Source of the DNA: JAYODZ01 sp965662735
GTDB taxonomy: Bacteria > Pseudomonadota > Alphaproteobacteria > RS24
Assembly (NCBI GenBank): GCA_965662735.1
Contig: CBFIIU010000001.1
Location: forward strand, 1 to 64,000
DNA length: 64,000 nucleotides
Reading direction: 5' to 3'
Of the stretch, positions 9,764-17,919 are shown one piece after another; positions within the stretch are counted from its first letter, which is position 1; every line of letters begins with the position of its first letter. The position numbers and the translations under genes are program-made. A model generated the notes under the pieces. It did no database searches. It was not told where the DNA came from and saw only the letters and a program-made list of their open reading frames with translations.

Positions 9764-10765
9764 ATGACCTCGCCATTTCGTTTTTGCGTGGCGCCGATGA
9801 TGGATTGGACGGATCGGCATGAACGCTTTTTCCTGCGGCTGATCTCACGCCGCGCGCGGCTTTACACGGAAATGATTACAGCCGATGCGATCCGCTATGG
9901 CGATCGCGCGCGATTGCTCGACTATAATGTTGAAGAGCACCCTGTGGCCTTGCAACTTGGCGGCAGTGATCCCGAGGCTTTGGCCGAGGCGAGCCGGCTC
10001 GGCGCTGAATGGGGCTATGACGAGATTAACTTAAATGTCGGCTGTCCTTCGGATCGCGTTCAATCGGGCCGGTTTGGGGCGTGCCTGATGCGCGAGCCGG
10101 ATCTGGTGGCGCGCTGCGTGTCGGCAATGCGATCAGCTATTGAGCACAGCCATCCAAATTGTGCGGTGTCGGTGAAATGCCGTTTGGGGGTTGACGAGCA
10201 AGACCCTGCCGAGGCCTTAGTGCAGCTGGTTGACCAATGCCAGGAGGCGGGTGTTACTGTTTTTATTATTCATGCGCGGAAAGCGTGGCTGTCGGGGCTC
10301 AGCCCCCGAGAAAACCGCGATGTTCCGCCTTTGGAATATGAGTGGGCATATCAAATTAAACGCTCAAACCCAAAGCTGACCGTGGTGGTGAATGGGGGGA
10401 TTATTGATCTCGCCTCGTGCGCCCTACATCTCGATCATGTGGATGGGGTCATGCTGGGGCGCGCCGCCTATAAGGATCCTTATCTTTTATCGCAGGTCGA
10501 TCAGCAACTTTTTGGCGAGCCGGATCATCCGATCTCCCGCGAGGAAATTCTCGAAGCCTATATTCCCTATGTCGAACGCATGCAGGCACTGGGCCTATCG
10601 GGCCAGGCGGTCACGCGGCATATTCTCGGGCTTTATGCAGGATGCGCCGGGGGGCGCATGTGGCGTCGTTTTCTGAGCGAGCGTATTCCGACGAGCCAGG
10701 ATGCGGCCCAGACCCTCGCGGACTCACTGGCCTTGATCCGGTCATATCAACAACAGGCTGCTTAA
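9764..10765 (+). CDS. dusA: tRNA-dihydrouridine synthase DusA
   Basis: DusA is a flavin enzyme that reduces uridines 20/20a in the D loop of tRNA with NADPH. The 333-residue product has the family start RFCVAPMMDWTDRH, the segment EEHPVALQLGGSDPEALAEA, and the active-site loop NVGCPSDRVQSGRFGACLM, where C94 (GCPS) is the proton-donating cysteine. The phosphate/FMN-binding C-terminal half of the barrel has VVVNGGI and DGVMLGRAAY. The long DusA-specific match, rather than a DusB- or DusC-like one, makes the subfamily call good. AAGGGC directly precedes the ATG. It stands apart from the flanking lipid genes in function. Confidence 0.94.
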   Translation: MTSPFRFCVAPMMDWTDRHERFFLRLISRRARLYTEMITADAIRYGDRARLLDYNVEEHPVALQLGGSDPEALAEASRLGAEWGYDEINLNVGCPSDRVQSGRFGACLMREPDLVARCVSAMRSAIEHSHPNCAVSVKCRLGVDEQDPAEALVQLVDQCQEAGVTVFIIHARKAWLSGLSPRENRDVPPLEYEWAYQIKRSNPKLTVVVNGGIIDLASCALHLDHVDGVMLGRAAYKDPYLLSQVDQQLFGEPDHPISREEILEAYIPYVERMQALGLSGQAVTRHILGLYAGCAGGRMWRRFLSERIPTSQDAAQTLADSLALIRSYQQQAA

Positions 10766-10833
10766 AATGCATTCGACTAGGGCGCTTGGGCGTATCCGAC
10801 GCATGCATGAAGCAGGACAAAAGGGGCAGAGGC

Positions 10834-11673
10834 ATGGACTACGCTGAACTTGCGGTGCTGGTGGGCGCCTTGCTGGCGGGCGGCTTGCTGTCGGGCTTTA
10901 TGGCGGGTCTATTAGGTGTTGGTGGCGGCATCACCATGGTTCCGATCTTGTTTCAAATCTTCATTATTCTGGGCGTGCCCGAGGCTCTGCAAATGCATAT
11001 GGCTGTGGGAACGTCGCTGGCCGTGATCGCCTTTACATCCACCCAGTCGGCGCGAGCCCATGCGAAACGTGACGCGATTGATCTCGCGATTTTAAAGTTT
11101 TGGTCGCCCTTCATTATGGTCGGGGCGGTTGCGGGCGCGCTGATTATTCGGGGTATTCCGGCGGTGGGTCTCAAAGGCATGTTTGCGATTTTAGTGTTTG
11201 TTCTGGCCTTGCGGTTTATTTTCCTTCCTCAACAAGAACGCCCGCAGGGATCGGAACCCTTCGGACGCGCTCTTCAGGCCTTGGTTTCAACCGCAATTGG
11301 CTTCCTCTCCGCTTTGGTTGGAATTGGCGGGGGCACTTTTTCGGTACCCTTTCTCAGCGCCAATGGCTTGAACATTCATCGCGCGGTGGGCACATCGGCG
11401 GCGCTTGGCTTTTTTATTGCCTTGCCAGCGGCGGCCGGATTTATGTGGGCCGGCGCGGGCTTGCCGGACCGGCCGATCGGATCAATCGGTTATGTGAGTA
11501 TTATTGCATTTTTAATTATGATCCCAGCAACTTCCCTGGGTGCACCCTGGGGCGCCGCCAGCGCGCATCGTTTGTCGCGTCGAACCCTCGAATTGATTTT
11601 TGGGGGCTTTTTACTCTTGGTGTCGATACGGATGATCTGGGCTTTGGCCGCGTCCCTTCACTGGATTGGCTGA
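10834..11673 (+). CDS. TauE/SafE-family membrane permease
   Basis: This 279-residue polytopic inner-membrane protein has about eight hydrophobic segments. The repeated signature of the family is clear: SGFMAGLLGVGGGITMVPIL in the first half and FLSALVGIGGGTFSVPFL in the second, reflecting an internal duplication. Members export or import small anions, especially sulfite and sulfonate-derived compounds; the substrate here cannot be told. The start is ATG 10834 behind AGGGGCAGAGGC. The frame is open further upstream into dusA, but those residues are hydrophilic and lack the family start. An 8-bp palindrome (11664-11680) spans the stop codon, without a T run. Confidence 0.85.
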   Translation: MDYAELAVLVGALLAGGLLSGFMAGLLGVGGGITMVPILFQIFIILGVPEALQMHMAVGTSLAVIAFTSTQSARAHAKRDAIDLAILKFWSPFIMVGAVAGALIIRGIPAVGLKGMFAILVFVLALRFIFLPQQERPQGSEPFGRALQALVSTAIGFLSALVGIGGGTFSVPFLSANGLNIHRAVGTSAALGFFIALPAAAGFMWAGAGLPDRPIGSIGYVSIIAFLIMIPATSLGAPWGAASAHRLSRRTLELIFGGFLLLVSIRMIWALAASLHWIG

Positions 11674-11698
11674 GCCAATCGGCACGTCAGTCGTTTAA

Positions 11699-11723
11699 GT
11701 TAAAGCTTCTCGTTAAAGCTTCT
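11699..11723. repeat. Tandem duplication of a 12-base word at the mutase 3' end
   Basis: GTTAAAGCTTCT occurs at 11699-11710 and again at 11712-11723. The inner copy supplies the last codons and stop of the minus-strand mutase, and the outer copy lies just beyond. It is one of several short tandem duplications in the window. Confidence 0.8.
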
Positions 11724-13218
11724 GGTCATAGGCGCCCACTTCAGGATAAGAAGACAAAACGCTATCGATGACGTCGAACATGGTCCGCATTTGGGCGTCG
11801 CTGACGGGGCTTTCAACCACCACAACTAATCCTGGCTTATTTGATGAGGCCCGAACCAAGCCCCAGGTGCCATCCTCGAGCGTAATGCGCACACCATTCA
11901 CGGTTACGAGATCGCGAATGGGCTGGCCTAAAAGCGAACCACCACTCTCATATAATTGGGTGAAATGGGCGATGGCCCGATCGACAACTTCATATTTTTC
12001 AGTGTCGGCGCAATAGGGCGACATGGTGGGCGAGCCATAGGTGATCGGCAGTGACTTGCGCAGGTCAGCCATCGAGGCATGGCGCGCGCGATCGAGCATG
12101 TCGCAAATCGCGATGGCCGTCACCAAGCCATCATCATAGCCCCGTCCAATTGGGGCATTGAAGAAATAATGGCCGCTTTTTTCAAAGCCAGCGAGGGCGC
12201 CCAAATCATGTGTCTGGCGCTTCATATAAGAGTGACCGGTTTTCCAGTAATGGGTCACCGCGCCAGCGGCTTGCAGCTCAGGGTCGGTCATAAATAAACC
12301 TGTCGACTTCACATCGACGACAAAAACCGGATTGTCGTGCAGTCGCGCCAGATCGCGGGCGACAAGGACCCCCATTTTGTCGGCGAAAATTTCTTCCCCC
12401 TCATTATCAATCACGCCACACCGATCGCCATCTCCGTCAAAAGCAAAGCCAATATCGGCCTGATGCGCCAAAACAGCGTCGCGTACCGCATGGAGCATTT
12501 CCATATCTTCGGGATTGGGGTTGTGATGCGGAAAACTATGGTCGAGATCACAATGCAGCGGCACCACCTCCACGCCAAGAGCCGCCATAATATCGGGAGC
12601 AAAGGCGCCCGCGGTTCCATTCCCGCAGGCAATAACCGCCTTTAAGGGGCGATGAAAGGGCGCGCGATCTGTGAGGTCTTTTTTATAGCGCTCGGCCATA
12701 TCGTTTACGCGCGTGTAGCGTCCCCCGTCACGCGCGATGCCTTGATCATTTAAAACAATATCTTTGAGCCGGCTCATCTCGTCGGGCCCAAAGGTTAGAG
12801 GGCGAGAAACACCCATTTTAACGCCTGTCCATCCATTTTCATTATGGCTCGCCGTAACCATGGCGACCGCTGGAACGTCTAAATTAAACTGTGCAAAATA
12901 GGCGACGGGAGATAGCGCCAGACCAATATCGTGAACGTGAACGCCCGCCGTCATGAGGCCGGTAATGAGGGCCAGCTTGATCGACTGCGAATAGCCTCGG
13001 AAATCGTGGCCAACAGCAATCTCAGCCGGCGCATCAGGCCGCAATTCATGAATAAGCGTGCCTAACCCAAACCCCAAAGCCTGCATGCCCGTCAGATTAA
13101 TTTCTGTCGGGAACAGCCATCGTGCATCATATTCGCGAAATCCGGTAGGAACCACAAGCGGCTGGGTTTCAAACTCGGCAGTATTTTCAACCAAATCGGC
13201 GCGGGGCTTATCGAACAT
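11713..13218 (-). CDS. Phosphomannomutase/phosphoglucomutase
   Basis: An alpha-D-phosphohexomutase of 501 residues that interconverts hexose 1- and 6-phosphates for surface polysaccharide precursors. The phosphoserine loop is VTASHNENGWTGVKMG with S124, the metal-binding loop is DGDGDRCG (about 261-268), and a sugar-specificity segment reads GFEKSGHYFF. The C-terminal phosphate-binding domain has VRASSNKPGLVV, which matches the RxSxTxP-type loop. ATG at 13218 with AGGA eight bases upstream is chosen over an in-frame TTG at 13236. It is the only minus-strand gene in this stretch and is divergent from cobA. A 12-base sequence containing the stop codon is repeated in tandem immediately after the gene (11699-11723). 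Confidence 0.9.
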   Translation of the reverse strand: MFDKPRADLVENTAEFETQPLVVPTGFREYDARWLFPTEINLTGMQALGFGLGTLIHELRPDAPAEIAVGHDFRGYSQSIKLALITGLMTAGVHVHDIGLALSPVAYFAQFNLDVPAVAMVTASHNENGWTGVKMGVSRPLTFGPDEMSRLKDIVLNDQGIARDGGRYTRVNDMAERYKKDLTDRAPFHRPLKAVIACGNGTAGAFAPDIMAALGVEVVPLHCDLDHSFPHHNPNPEDMEMLHAVRDAVLAHQADIGFAFDGDGDRCGVIDNEGEEIFADKMGVLVARDLARLHDNPVFVVDVKSTGLFMTDPELQAAGAVTHYWKTGHSYMKRQTHDLGALAGFEKSGHYFFNAPIGRGYDDGLVTAIAICDMLDRARHASMADLRKSLPITYGSPTMSPYCADTEKYEVVDRAIAHFTQLYESGGSLLGQPIRDLVTVNGVRITLEDGTWGLVRASSNKPGLVVVVESPVSDAQMRTMFDVIDSVLSSYPEVGAYDQKL

Positions 13219-13378
13219 GCGGTCATTCCTGTACAATTAAAAAGATGGTGTCGCGTCAGGTCGCAACGGGAGTATTTGCTGGCTTTGAGGTAGCAAAAAA
13301 TCACAGGCTTGGCGAGTTTTTATCTGCCGGCAAAGGGCGCTCCTTTTCAATAGGGGGTGGATCGCTTATACCCAAATC

Positions 13379-14329
13379 ATGAGCAATGATTTTTCATCAC
13401 GCCAGCAAGAGACGATCCGTTTGCAAGCCACTGATCGCCCGTTGCCCGATATTCAATTGCGGGGTTTGCCGCTTTTTGAAAGCGGGTGGGTGTGGCTTGT
13501 GGGGGCCGGTCCCGGAGATCCTGGCCTGCTCACAATTCATGCTGTGAATGCCCTTCAGCAGGCAGATGCTGTGGTTTACGACGCGCTGGTGAGCGAGGAT
13601 ATTTTGAACCTCATGCGCGATGATGCCGAGCAAATTTATGCTGGAAAACGCGGGGGGCGTTCTTCTTGGAACCAGTCGGATATTATCGAACAACTGATTG
13701 TGCTGGCCAAAGCGGGCAAGCGCGTTCTGCGATTAAAAGGGGGCGATCCTTTTGTTTTTGGGCGTGGGGGTGAGGAAGCTGAGGCGCTGATGGCCCAGCA
13801 TATCCCTATTCGCGTGATACCTGGGATTAGTGCGGGCGTGGGGGGATTGGCCTATGCGGGTATTCCCGTGACCCATCGCGACGTTAATCATGCTGTGACG
13901 TTTGTCACGGGGCACCTTGCTGGACGCGAGGGGGTTGAGAAAATGGATTGGAACGCCATTGCCGCGGGCTCTCCGGTGATTGTTATTTACATGGCGTTGA
14001 GCAAAATTTCTGAGATTGCTCGCCTGTTACTGGCTGCGGGGCGGCCGTCGACTGAACCTGTGGCCGTGGTCACCCATGCCACCATGCCGCATCAGCGTGT
14101 GCTCATTGGATCATTAGGCACAATCGCCGAGGNNNNNNNNNNACCTGTGGCCGTGGTCACCCATGCCACCATGCCGCATCAGCGTGTGCTCATTGGATCA
14201 TTAGGCACAATCGCCGAGGCGGTGGCTCGGGCACAGCTCGAGCCCCCATCGATTATTGTCATTGGCCAAGTCGCACGTTTACACGATATAATCGGGTGGT
14301 TTCCGGCTGACCCTGTGGCGAGCGACTAA
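13379..14329 (+). CDS. cobA: Uroporphyrinogen-III C-methyltransferase (SUMT), with assembly duplication
   Basis: SUMT transfers two methyl groups from S-adenosylmethionine to uroporphyrinogen III to give precorrin-2, the branch point to siroheme and cobalamin. Family motifs are WLVGAGPGDPGLLTIHA, LRLKGGDPFVFGRGGEE and ISAGVGGLAYAGIPVTHR. The annotated span translates to 316 residues, but 29 codons are an artefact: a 10-N gap at 14133-14142 is flanked by two identical 77-base copies. Collapsing them gives an intact 287-residue protein. A hydrophilic N-terminal extension of about 35 residues precedes the catalytic domain. No CysG oxidase/chelatase domain is fused and no sulfite reductase or cobalamin gene adjoins it. 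Confidence 0.92.
   Translation: MSNDFSSRQQETIRLQATDRPLPDIQLRGLPLFESGWVWLVGAGPGDPGLLTIHAVNALQQADAVVYDALVSEDILNLMRDDAEQIYAGKRGGRSSWNQSDIIEQLIVLAKAGKRVLRLKGGDPFVFGRGGEEAEALMAQHIPIRVIPGISAGVGGLAYAGIPVTHRDVNHAVTFVTGHLAGREGVEKMDWNAIAAGSPVIVIYMALSKISEIARLLLAAGRPSTEPVAVVTHATMPHQRVLIGSLGTIAEXXXXPVAVVTHATMPHQRVLIGSLGTIAEAVARAQLEPPSIIVIGQVARLHDIIGWFPADPVASD
14056..14219. other. Scaffold gap with duplicated contig ends
   Basis: Bases 14056-14132 and 14143-14219 are identical (77 bases) and are separated by exactly ten Ns. This is the pattern of two overlapping contigs joined without merging. 77 plus 10 equals 87, or 29 codons, so the reading frame survives either way. Confidence 0.93.
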
Positions 14330-14459
14330 CCCGATCCGCGGGCTTCGTTGGGCGGGGGCGTGCGGCATATTGCGCTTTATTTTGCGCTGACGCAGGATCG
14401 GAAAGTATGGTTATATGTGGCCCAGATCAGGTCGAGTGCCTGAAAAATGGAGGTTTCCA

Positions 14460-15647
14460 ATGGATATTGAGTTTACGGCCGAAGATAACGCGTTCCGGGC
14501 TGAGGTGCGCCAGTTTATTGAAGAGAATTACCCCAAAGACCTGATCGGCAAAGATCGGGCCGAGCTGGATCGCGAAGACTATCTGGCCTGGCACAAAATT
14601 TTGTACAAAAAAGGTTGGGTTGCCCCTTCTTGGCCTGCGGAGTTTGGCGGAACCGGATGGACCGTCACCCAAAAATATATTTTTGGCGAAGAAAGTGCCC
14701 GATTTGGGACCATCCCGCCATTGGCGTTCGGCATGCAAATGCTGGGGCCCGTCATCTATACTTTCGGCTCGCAAGCGCAAAAAGATTGGGTGCTCCCGGG
14801 CATTTTATCGGGCGAGACATGGTGGTGTCAGGGGTATTCTGAACCTGGAGCCGGCTCTGACTTGGCGTCGTTAAAAACCCGCGCCGTGCGCGACGGCGAT
14901 CATTATGTGGTCAATGGCCACAAAATTTGGACGACCCTGGCACAATATGCCGATTGGATGTTCTGTTTGGTGCGCACTAATAGCGATGGCAAACGCCAAG
15001 AGGGTATCTCGTTTTTGTTGATCGATATGAAAACCCCAGGTATGACCGTCCGTCCCATCATTACCATTGATGGCGGGCATGAGGTGAATGAGGTTTTCCT
15101 CGAGGATGTGCGCGTGCCGGTGGAAAATCTCGTCGGCGAGGAAAATAAAGGCTGGACGATTGCCAAATTTCTTTTGGGCAATGAACGCTCGGGCATTGCC
15201 GGTGTGGCGCGCTCGAAAAAAGCCATTAGCCGCTTGAAAGATATCGCGCGCAGCGAAACCTTGGATGGCCAACCTTTGCTGGATACCGCCGATTTCTCGC
15301 GCAAGCTCTCCGAGCTAGAAATCGATTTAACGGCGCTCGAATATACCGAATTGCGGACACTTGCCGCCGAGAGCAAAGGCAAGGGGCCGGGGCCTGAGAG
15401 CTCGATTCTCAAAATTAAAGGCACGGAAATTCAACAGCGCATTACCGAGCTGACGATGGAAGCCGTCGGAAACTACGCAGCTCCGTGGGTTCCGAAGCTT
15501 GATCTTGGGGATAATTATCTGGCAATCGGCCCTGAGGGTAGCCATGGCGTCTCACAAGATTATTTTAATATGCGAAAAACCTCCATATATGGAGGCTCGA
15601 ACGAAATTCAGCGCAATATTATCGCCAAAATGGTTTTGGGTTTGTAG
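14460..15647 (+). CDS. Acyl-CoA dehydrogenase, PimC-like large subunit
   Basis: This 395-residue acyl-CoA dehydrogenase most resembles the large subunit of pimeloyl-CoA dehydrogenase from what I recall of that family. Motifs are GYSEPGAGSDLASLKT in the FAD domain, NGHKIWTTLAQYADW, and the C-terminal RKTSIYGGSNEIQRNIIAK. ATG 14460 lies seven bases behind TGGAGG; the in-frame upstream ATG at 14415 lacks a comparable site and adds an unrelated N-terminus. The next gene, 27 bases downstream, encodes the matching small subunit. Together they would oxidise an acyl-CoA, possibly dicarboxylic or branched, delivering electrons to ETF. Confidence 0.88.
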   Translation: MDIEFTAEDNAFRAEVRQFIEENYPKDLIGKDRAELDREDYLAWHKILYKKGWVAPSWPAEFGGTGWTVTQKYIFGEESARFGTIPPLAFGMQMLGPVIYTFGSQAQKDWVLPGILSGETWWCQGYSEPGAGSDLASLKTRAVRDGDHYVVNGHKIWTTLAQYADWMFCLVRTNSDGKRQEGISFLLIDMKTPGMTVRPIITIDGGHEVNEVFLEDVRVPVENLVGEENKGWTIAKFLLGNERSGIAGVARSKKAISRLKDIARSETLDGQPLLDTADFSRKLSELEIDLTALEYTELRTLAAESKGKGPGPESSILKIKGTEIQQRITELTMEAVGNYAAPWVPKLDLGDNYLAIGPEGSHGVSQDYFNMRKTSIYGGSNEIQRNIIAKMVLGL

Positions 15648-15674
15648 TCTGGTGCGCGAGTAAGGAGAACTAGG

Positions 15675-16796
15675 ATGGATTTTGGATTTTCTGAAGAACA
15701 AACATTGCTGCGCAATATGGTGCAAAGCTTCGTACAGGATAATTACGATTTTGACAGCCGGATGAAGATTGTCCGCAGTGAAGATGGCTGGAGCCGCGAT
15801 AATTGGAAACAATTCGCCGAGCTCGGTCTGCTCGCGGCGCCATTTGATGAGGATATGGGAGGGCTCGATGGTGGCCCGATCGAAACAATGATTATCATGG
15901 AAGAGTTTGGCCGCGGTCTCGTGGTCGAGCCCTATCTGCCAACTGTCGTTTTGTGCGGCGGAATTTTAAAACGCCATGCGTCAGATGCGCAAAAGCAAGC
16001 CTATTTGCCTTCTTTGATTGCCGGCGATAGCGTATGGGCGCTCGCTTATGCAGAACCTCAAAGTCGCTATAATTTGGCGGATGTTTTGGTATCGGCGAAA
16101 GCCGATGGCGATGGCTATGTGCTAAACGGTGCTAAGGCTGTTGTTTTGGGTGCCCCCTGGGCCGATAAATTAATTGTCTCGGCGCGGATCTCGGGGAACC
16201 AACGCGACCAAGCTGGCATTGGCCTTTTTGTCGTCGATAAATCGGCATCGGGCGTCAGCACGCAAGATTATCCTACCGTAGACGGCGCACGTGCCAGCGA
16301 GATTGTTTTCGAAAATGTGCGGGTGGATGGCGATGCGGTGATCAGCACAGATGGCTTTGCGATTTTAGAAGAAGCCATTGACTATGGCATTGGTGCCCTG
16401 TGTGGTGAGGCCATTGGTCAAATGAAATGCTTGAATGATGCAACCGTCGAATATTGCAAAACCCGCAAACAATTTGGTGTCCCCATTGGCAGCTTCCAAG
16501 TGTTGCAGCACCGCATGGTCGATATGTTTATGGAGTATGAGCAAGCTGTATCCATGACCTATATGATCAATATGAAGCTCGAAGAAAGCGCTGCCGAGCG
16601 CCGCAAAGCGGCTTCGGGTGCAAAAGTTCAGATTGGTAAATCCGGCCGCTTCATCGGTCAGCAATCTGTGCAATTGCATGGTGGTATGGGCATGACCGAA
16701 GAATTGAATGTTGGACATTATTTCAAGCGCTTAACGATGATCGACACACAATTTGGCAATGTTGACCATCATCTGCGTCGCTTCGCGGCGCAGTAG
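15675..16796 (+). CDS. Acyl-CoA dehydrogenase, PimD-like small subunit
   Basis: This is a 373-residue partner of the preceding dehydrogenase, starting with MDFGFSEEQTLLRNMV behind AAGGAG. It has the acyl-CoA dehydrogenase fold but a diverged FAD region (YAEPQSRYNLADVLVS in place of SEPxAGSD) and the C-terminal QLHGGMGMTEELNVGHYFKR, as in small subunits of heteromeric enzymes. It lacks the EGT/GGSNEIQ active-site segment, so catalysis probably depends on the large subunit. A crotonase-family gene follows after eight bases, which suggests successive beta-oxidation-like steps. Substrate identity is not visible. Confidence 0.87.
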   Translation: MDFGFSEEQTLLRNMVQSFVQDNYDFDSRMKIVRSEDGWSRDNWKQFAELGLLAAPFDEDMGGLDGGPIETMIIMEEFGRGLVVEPYLPTVVLCGGILKRHASDAQKQAYLPSLIAGDSVWALAYAEPQSRYNLADVLVSAKADGDGYVLNGAKAVVLGAPWADKLIVSARISGNQRDQAGIGLFVVDKSASGVSTQDYPTVDGARASEIVFENVRVDGDAVISTDGFAILEEAIDYGIGALCGEAIGQMKCLNDATVEYCKTRKQFGVPIGSFQVLQHRMVDMFMEYEQAVSMTYMINMKLEESAAERRKAASGAKVQIGKSGRFIGQQSVQLHGGMGMTEELNVGHYFKRLTMIDTQFGNVDHHLRRFAAQ

Positions 16797-16804
16797 TCGA
16801 CGCG

Positions 16805-17605
16805 ATGTCATCTCTCTTGCTCATTGAGCGCGCGGGTGCGGTTGTTACGCTGACGATCAATCGGCCCGACATGCGCAACCCGTTGGGCGAAGAGGGTGAT
16901 GGGCAGGTTTTTCAATCGGCGATTGCCGATATTAATGCCGATCGCTCCATTCGATGCGTCATCTTGACGGGTGCAGGCTCGGCCTTTTCGGCGGGCGGCA
17001 ACATCAAAGCGATGCAGAACCGCGAGCGCAGCTTTGCCGGAACGCCCGCCCATGTCGCTGATCGTTACCGCCAAGGGATCCATCAGATCATTAAGGCCGT
17101 GTGGGGACTTGAAGTGCCCCTCATTGCCGCCGTCAACGGCCCTGCCATTGGCTTGGGAAATGATGTTGCCTGTCTTGCCGATATCCGGATTGCCAGCGAC
17201 AAGGCGATTTTTGGCGCAACTTTCTTGAAAATCGGATTGATTCCAGGGGATGGCGGCGCGTGGTTATTGCCGCGTACGATCGGTCTCTCTCGTGCCAGCG
17301 AGTTGCTGTTCACCGGAAAAACCATTCCAGCAGAAGAGGCGGCGCGATGGGGTTTGGTGTCGCAAGTTGTCGCGCATGACAATTTGATGGCAGAGGCCAT
17401 GTCAATGGCCCAGCAGATCACGGCACAATCAGCCGAGTCCTTGCGCGCGGCGAAACGTTTATTACGGCATGGTCAGTCCGTTTCCTTCGATACGCTCATG
17501 GAGATGTCGGCGAATGCGCAGGCTCTGATGCATGCCAGTGATGACCATATTGAGGCGGTGACAGCGTTCATCGAAAAACGTCCAGCAGAGTTTAAAGACC
17601 AATAG
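16805..17605 (+). CDS. Crotonase/enoyl-CoA hydratase-family protein with altered active site
   Basis: A 266-residue crotonase-fold protein. The oxyanion-hole segment SAGGNIKAM and the second glycine-rich segment NGPAIGLGNDVACLADIR are present. The two glutamates of a typical hydratase are not: the first position (GGGCELA in rat hydratase) reads GLGNDVA, giving aspartate, and the second reads FGATFLKIGLIPGDGG, giving phenylalanine. This pattern recalls isomerase-type crotonases with a single carboxylate, so plain enoyl-CoA hydratase is doubtful. It sits in one run with dehydrogenases on both sides, so an acyl-CoA substrate is likely. The alignment is by eye; fold is certain, reaction is not. 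Confidence 0.85.
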   Translation: MSSLLLIERAGAVVTLTINRPDMRNPLGEEGDGQVFQSAIADINADRSIRCVILTGAGSAFSAGGNIKAMQNRERSFAGTPAHVADRYRQGIHQIIKAVWGLEVPLIAAVNGPAIGLGNDVACLADIRIASDKAIFGATFLKIGLIPGDGGAWLLPRTIGLSRASELLFTGKTIPAEEAARWGLVSQVVAHDNLMAEAMSMAQQITAQSAESLRAAKRLLRHGQSVSFDTLMEMSANAQALMHASDDHIEAVTAFIEKRPAEFKDQ

Positions 17606-17617
17606 GGAGATAAGAGT

Positions 17618-17917
17618 ATGGCTGTAGGTATTGTTGCTAAACTGACCATTCAATCAGGCAAAGGGGCTGAGTTTGAGGCGGCCTTCGCTAAATGCCAAGA
17701 GGCGGTGCGGGCAACCGAGCCGGGCTGTCAGCTCTATACGTTGGGGCGCGATAAAACCAACCCAGATGTGTATTTTGTAATGGAACAATATGCCGATCAA
17801 GCCGCGCGCGAGACGCATGCCTCCGCTGATGCTGTGCGTGAGGCGATGAAACCCTTGGGCGGGTTACTCGCGGCTGCGCCTGAATTAACAGAAATTGAAA
17901 TTGTTCGGGAGATGTAA
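17618..17917 (+). CDS. ABM-domain (antibiotic biosynthesis monooxygenase-like) small protein
   Basis: A 99-residue single-domain protein of the dimeric alpha-beta barrel ABM superfamily. Clues are the start VGIVAKLTIQSGKGAEFEAA, the central EPGCQLYTLGRD strand, and VYFVMEQYADQAARETHASA, which carries the conserved helix after the third strand. Members include cofactor-free quinol monooxygenases and many proteins of unknown role. It is placed between a crotonase gene (12 bases) and a dehydrogenase gene (2 bases), so it is almost certainly cotranscribed with the acyl-CoA genes. GGGAGATAAGAG precedes the ATG. No metal- or flavin-binding motif is visible; a specific substrate cannot be assigned. 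Confidence 0.82.
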   Translation: MAVGIVAKLTIQSGKGAEFEAAFAKCQEAVRATEPGCQLYTLGRDKTNPDVYFVMEQYADQAARETHASADAVREAMKPLGGLLAAAPELTEIEIVREM

Positions 17918-17919
17918 AA

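Noticed and set aside
14056..14219. Genuine internal duplication in the SUMT protein
   Set aside because: The copies are identical and are separated by exactly ten Ns, which is a scaffold join rather than biology.
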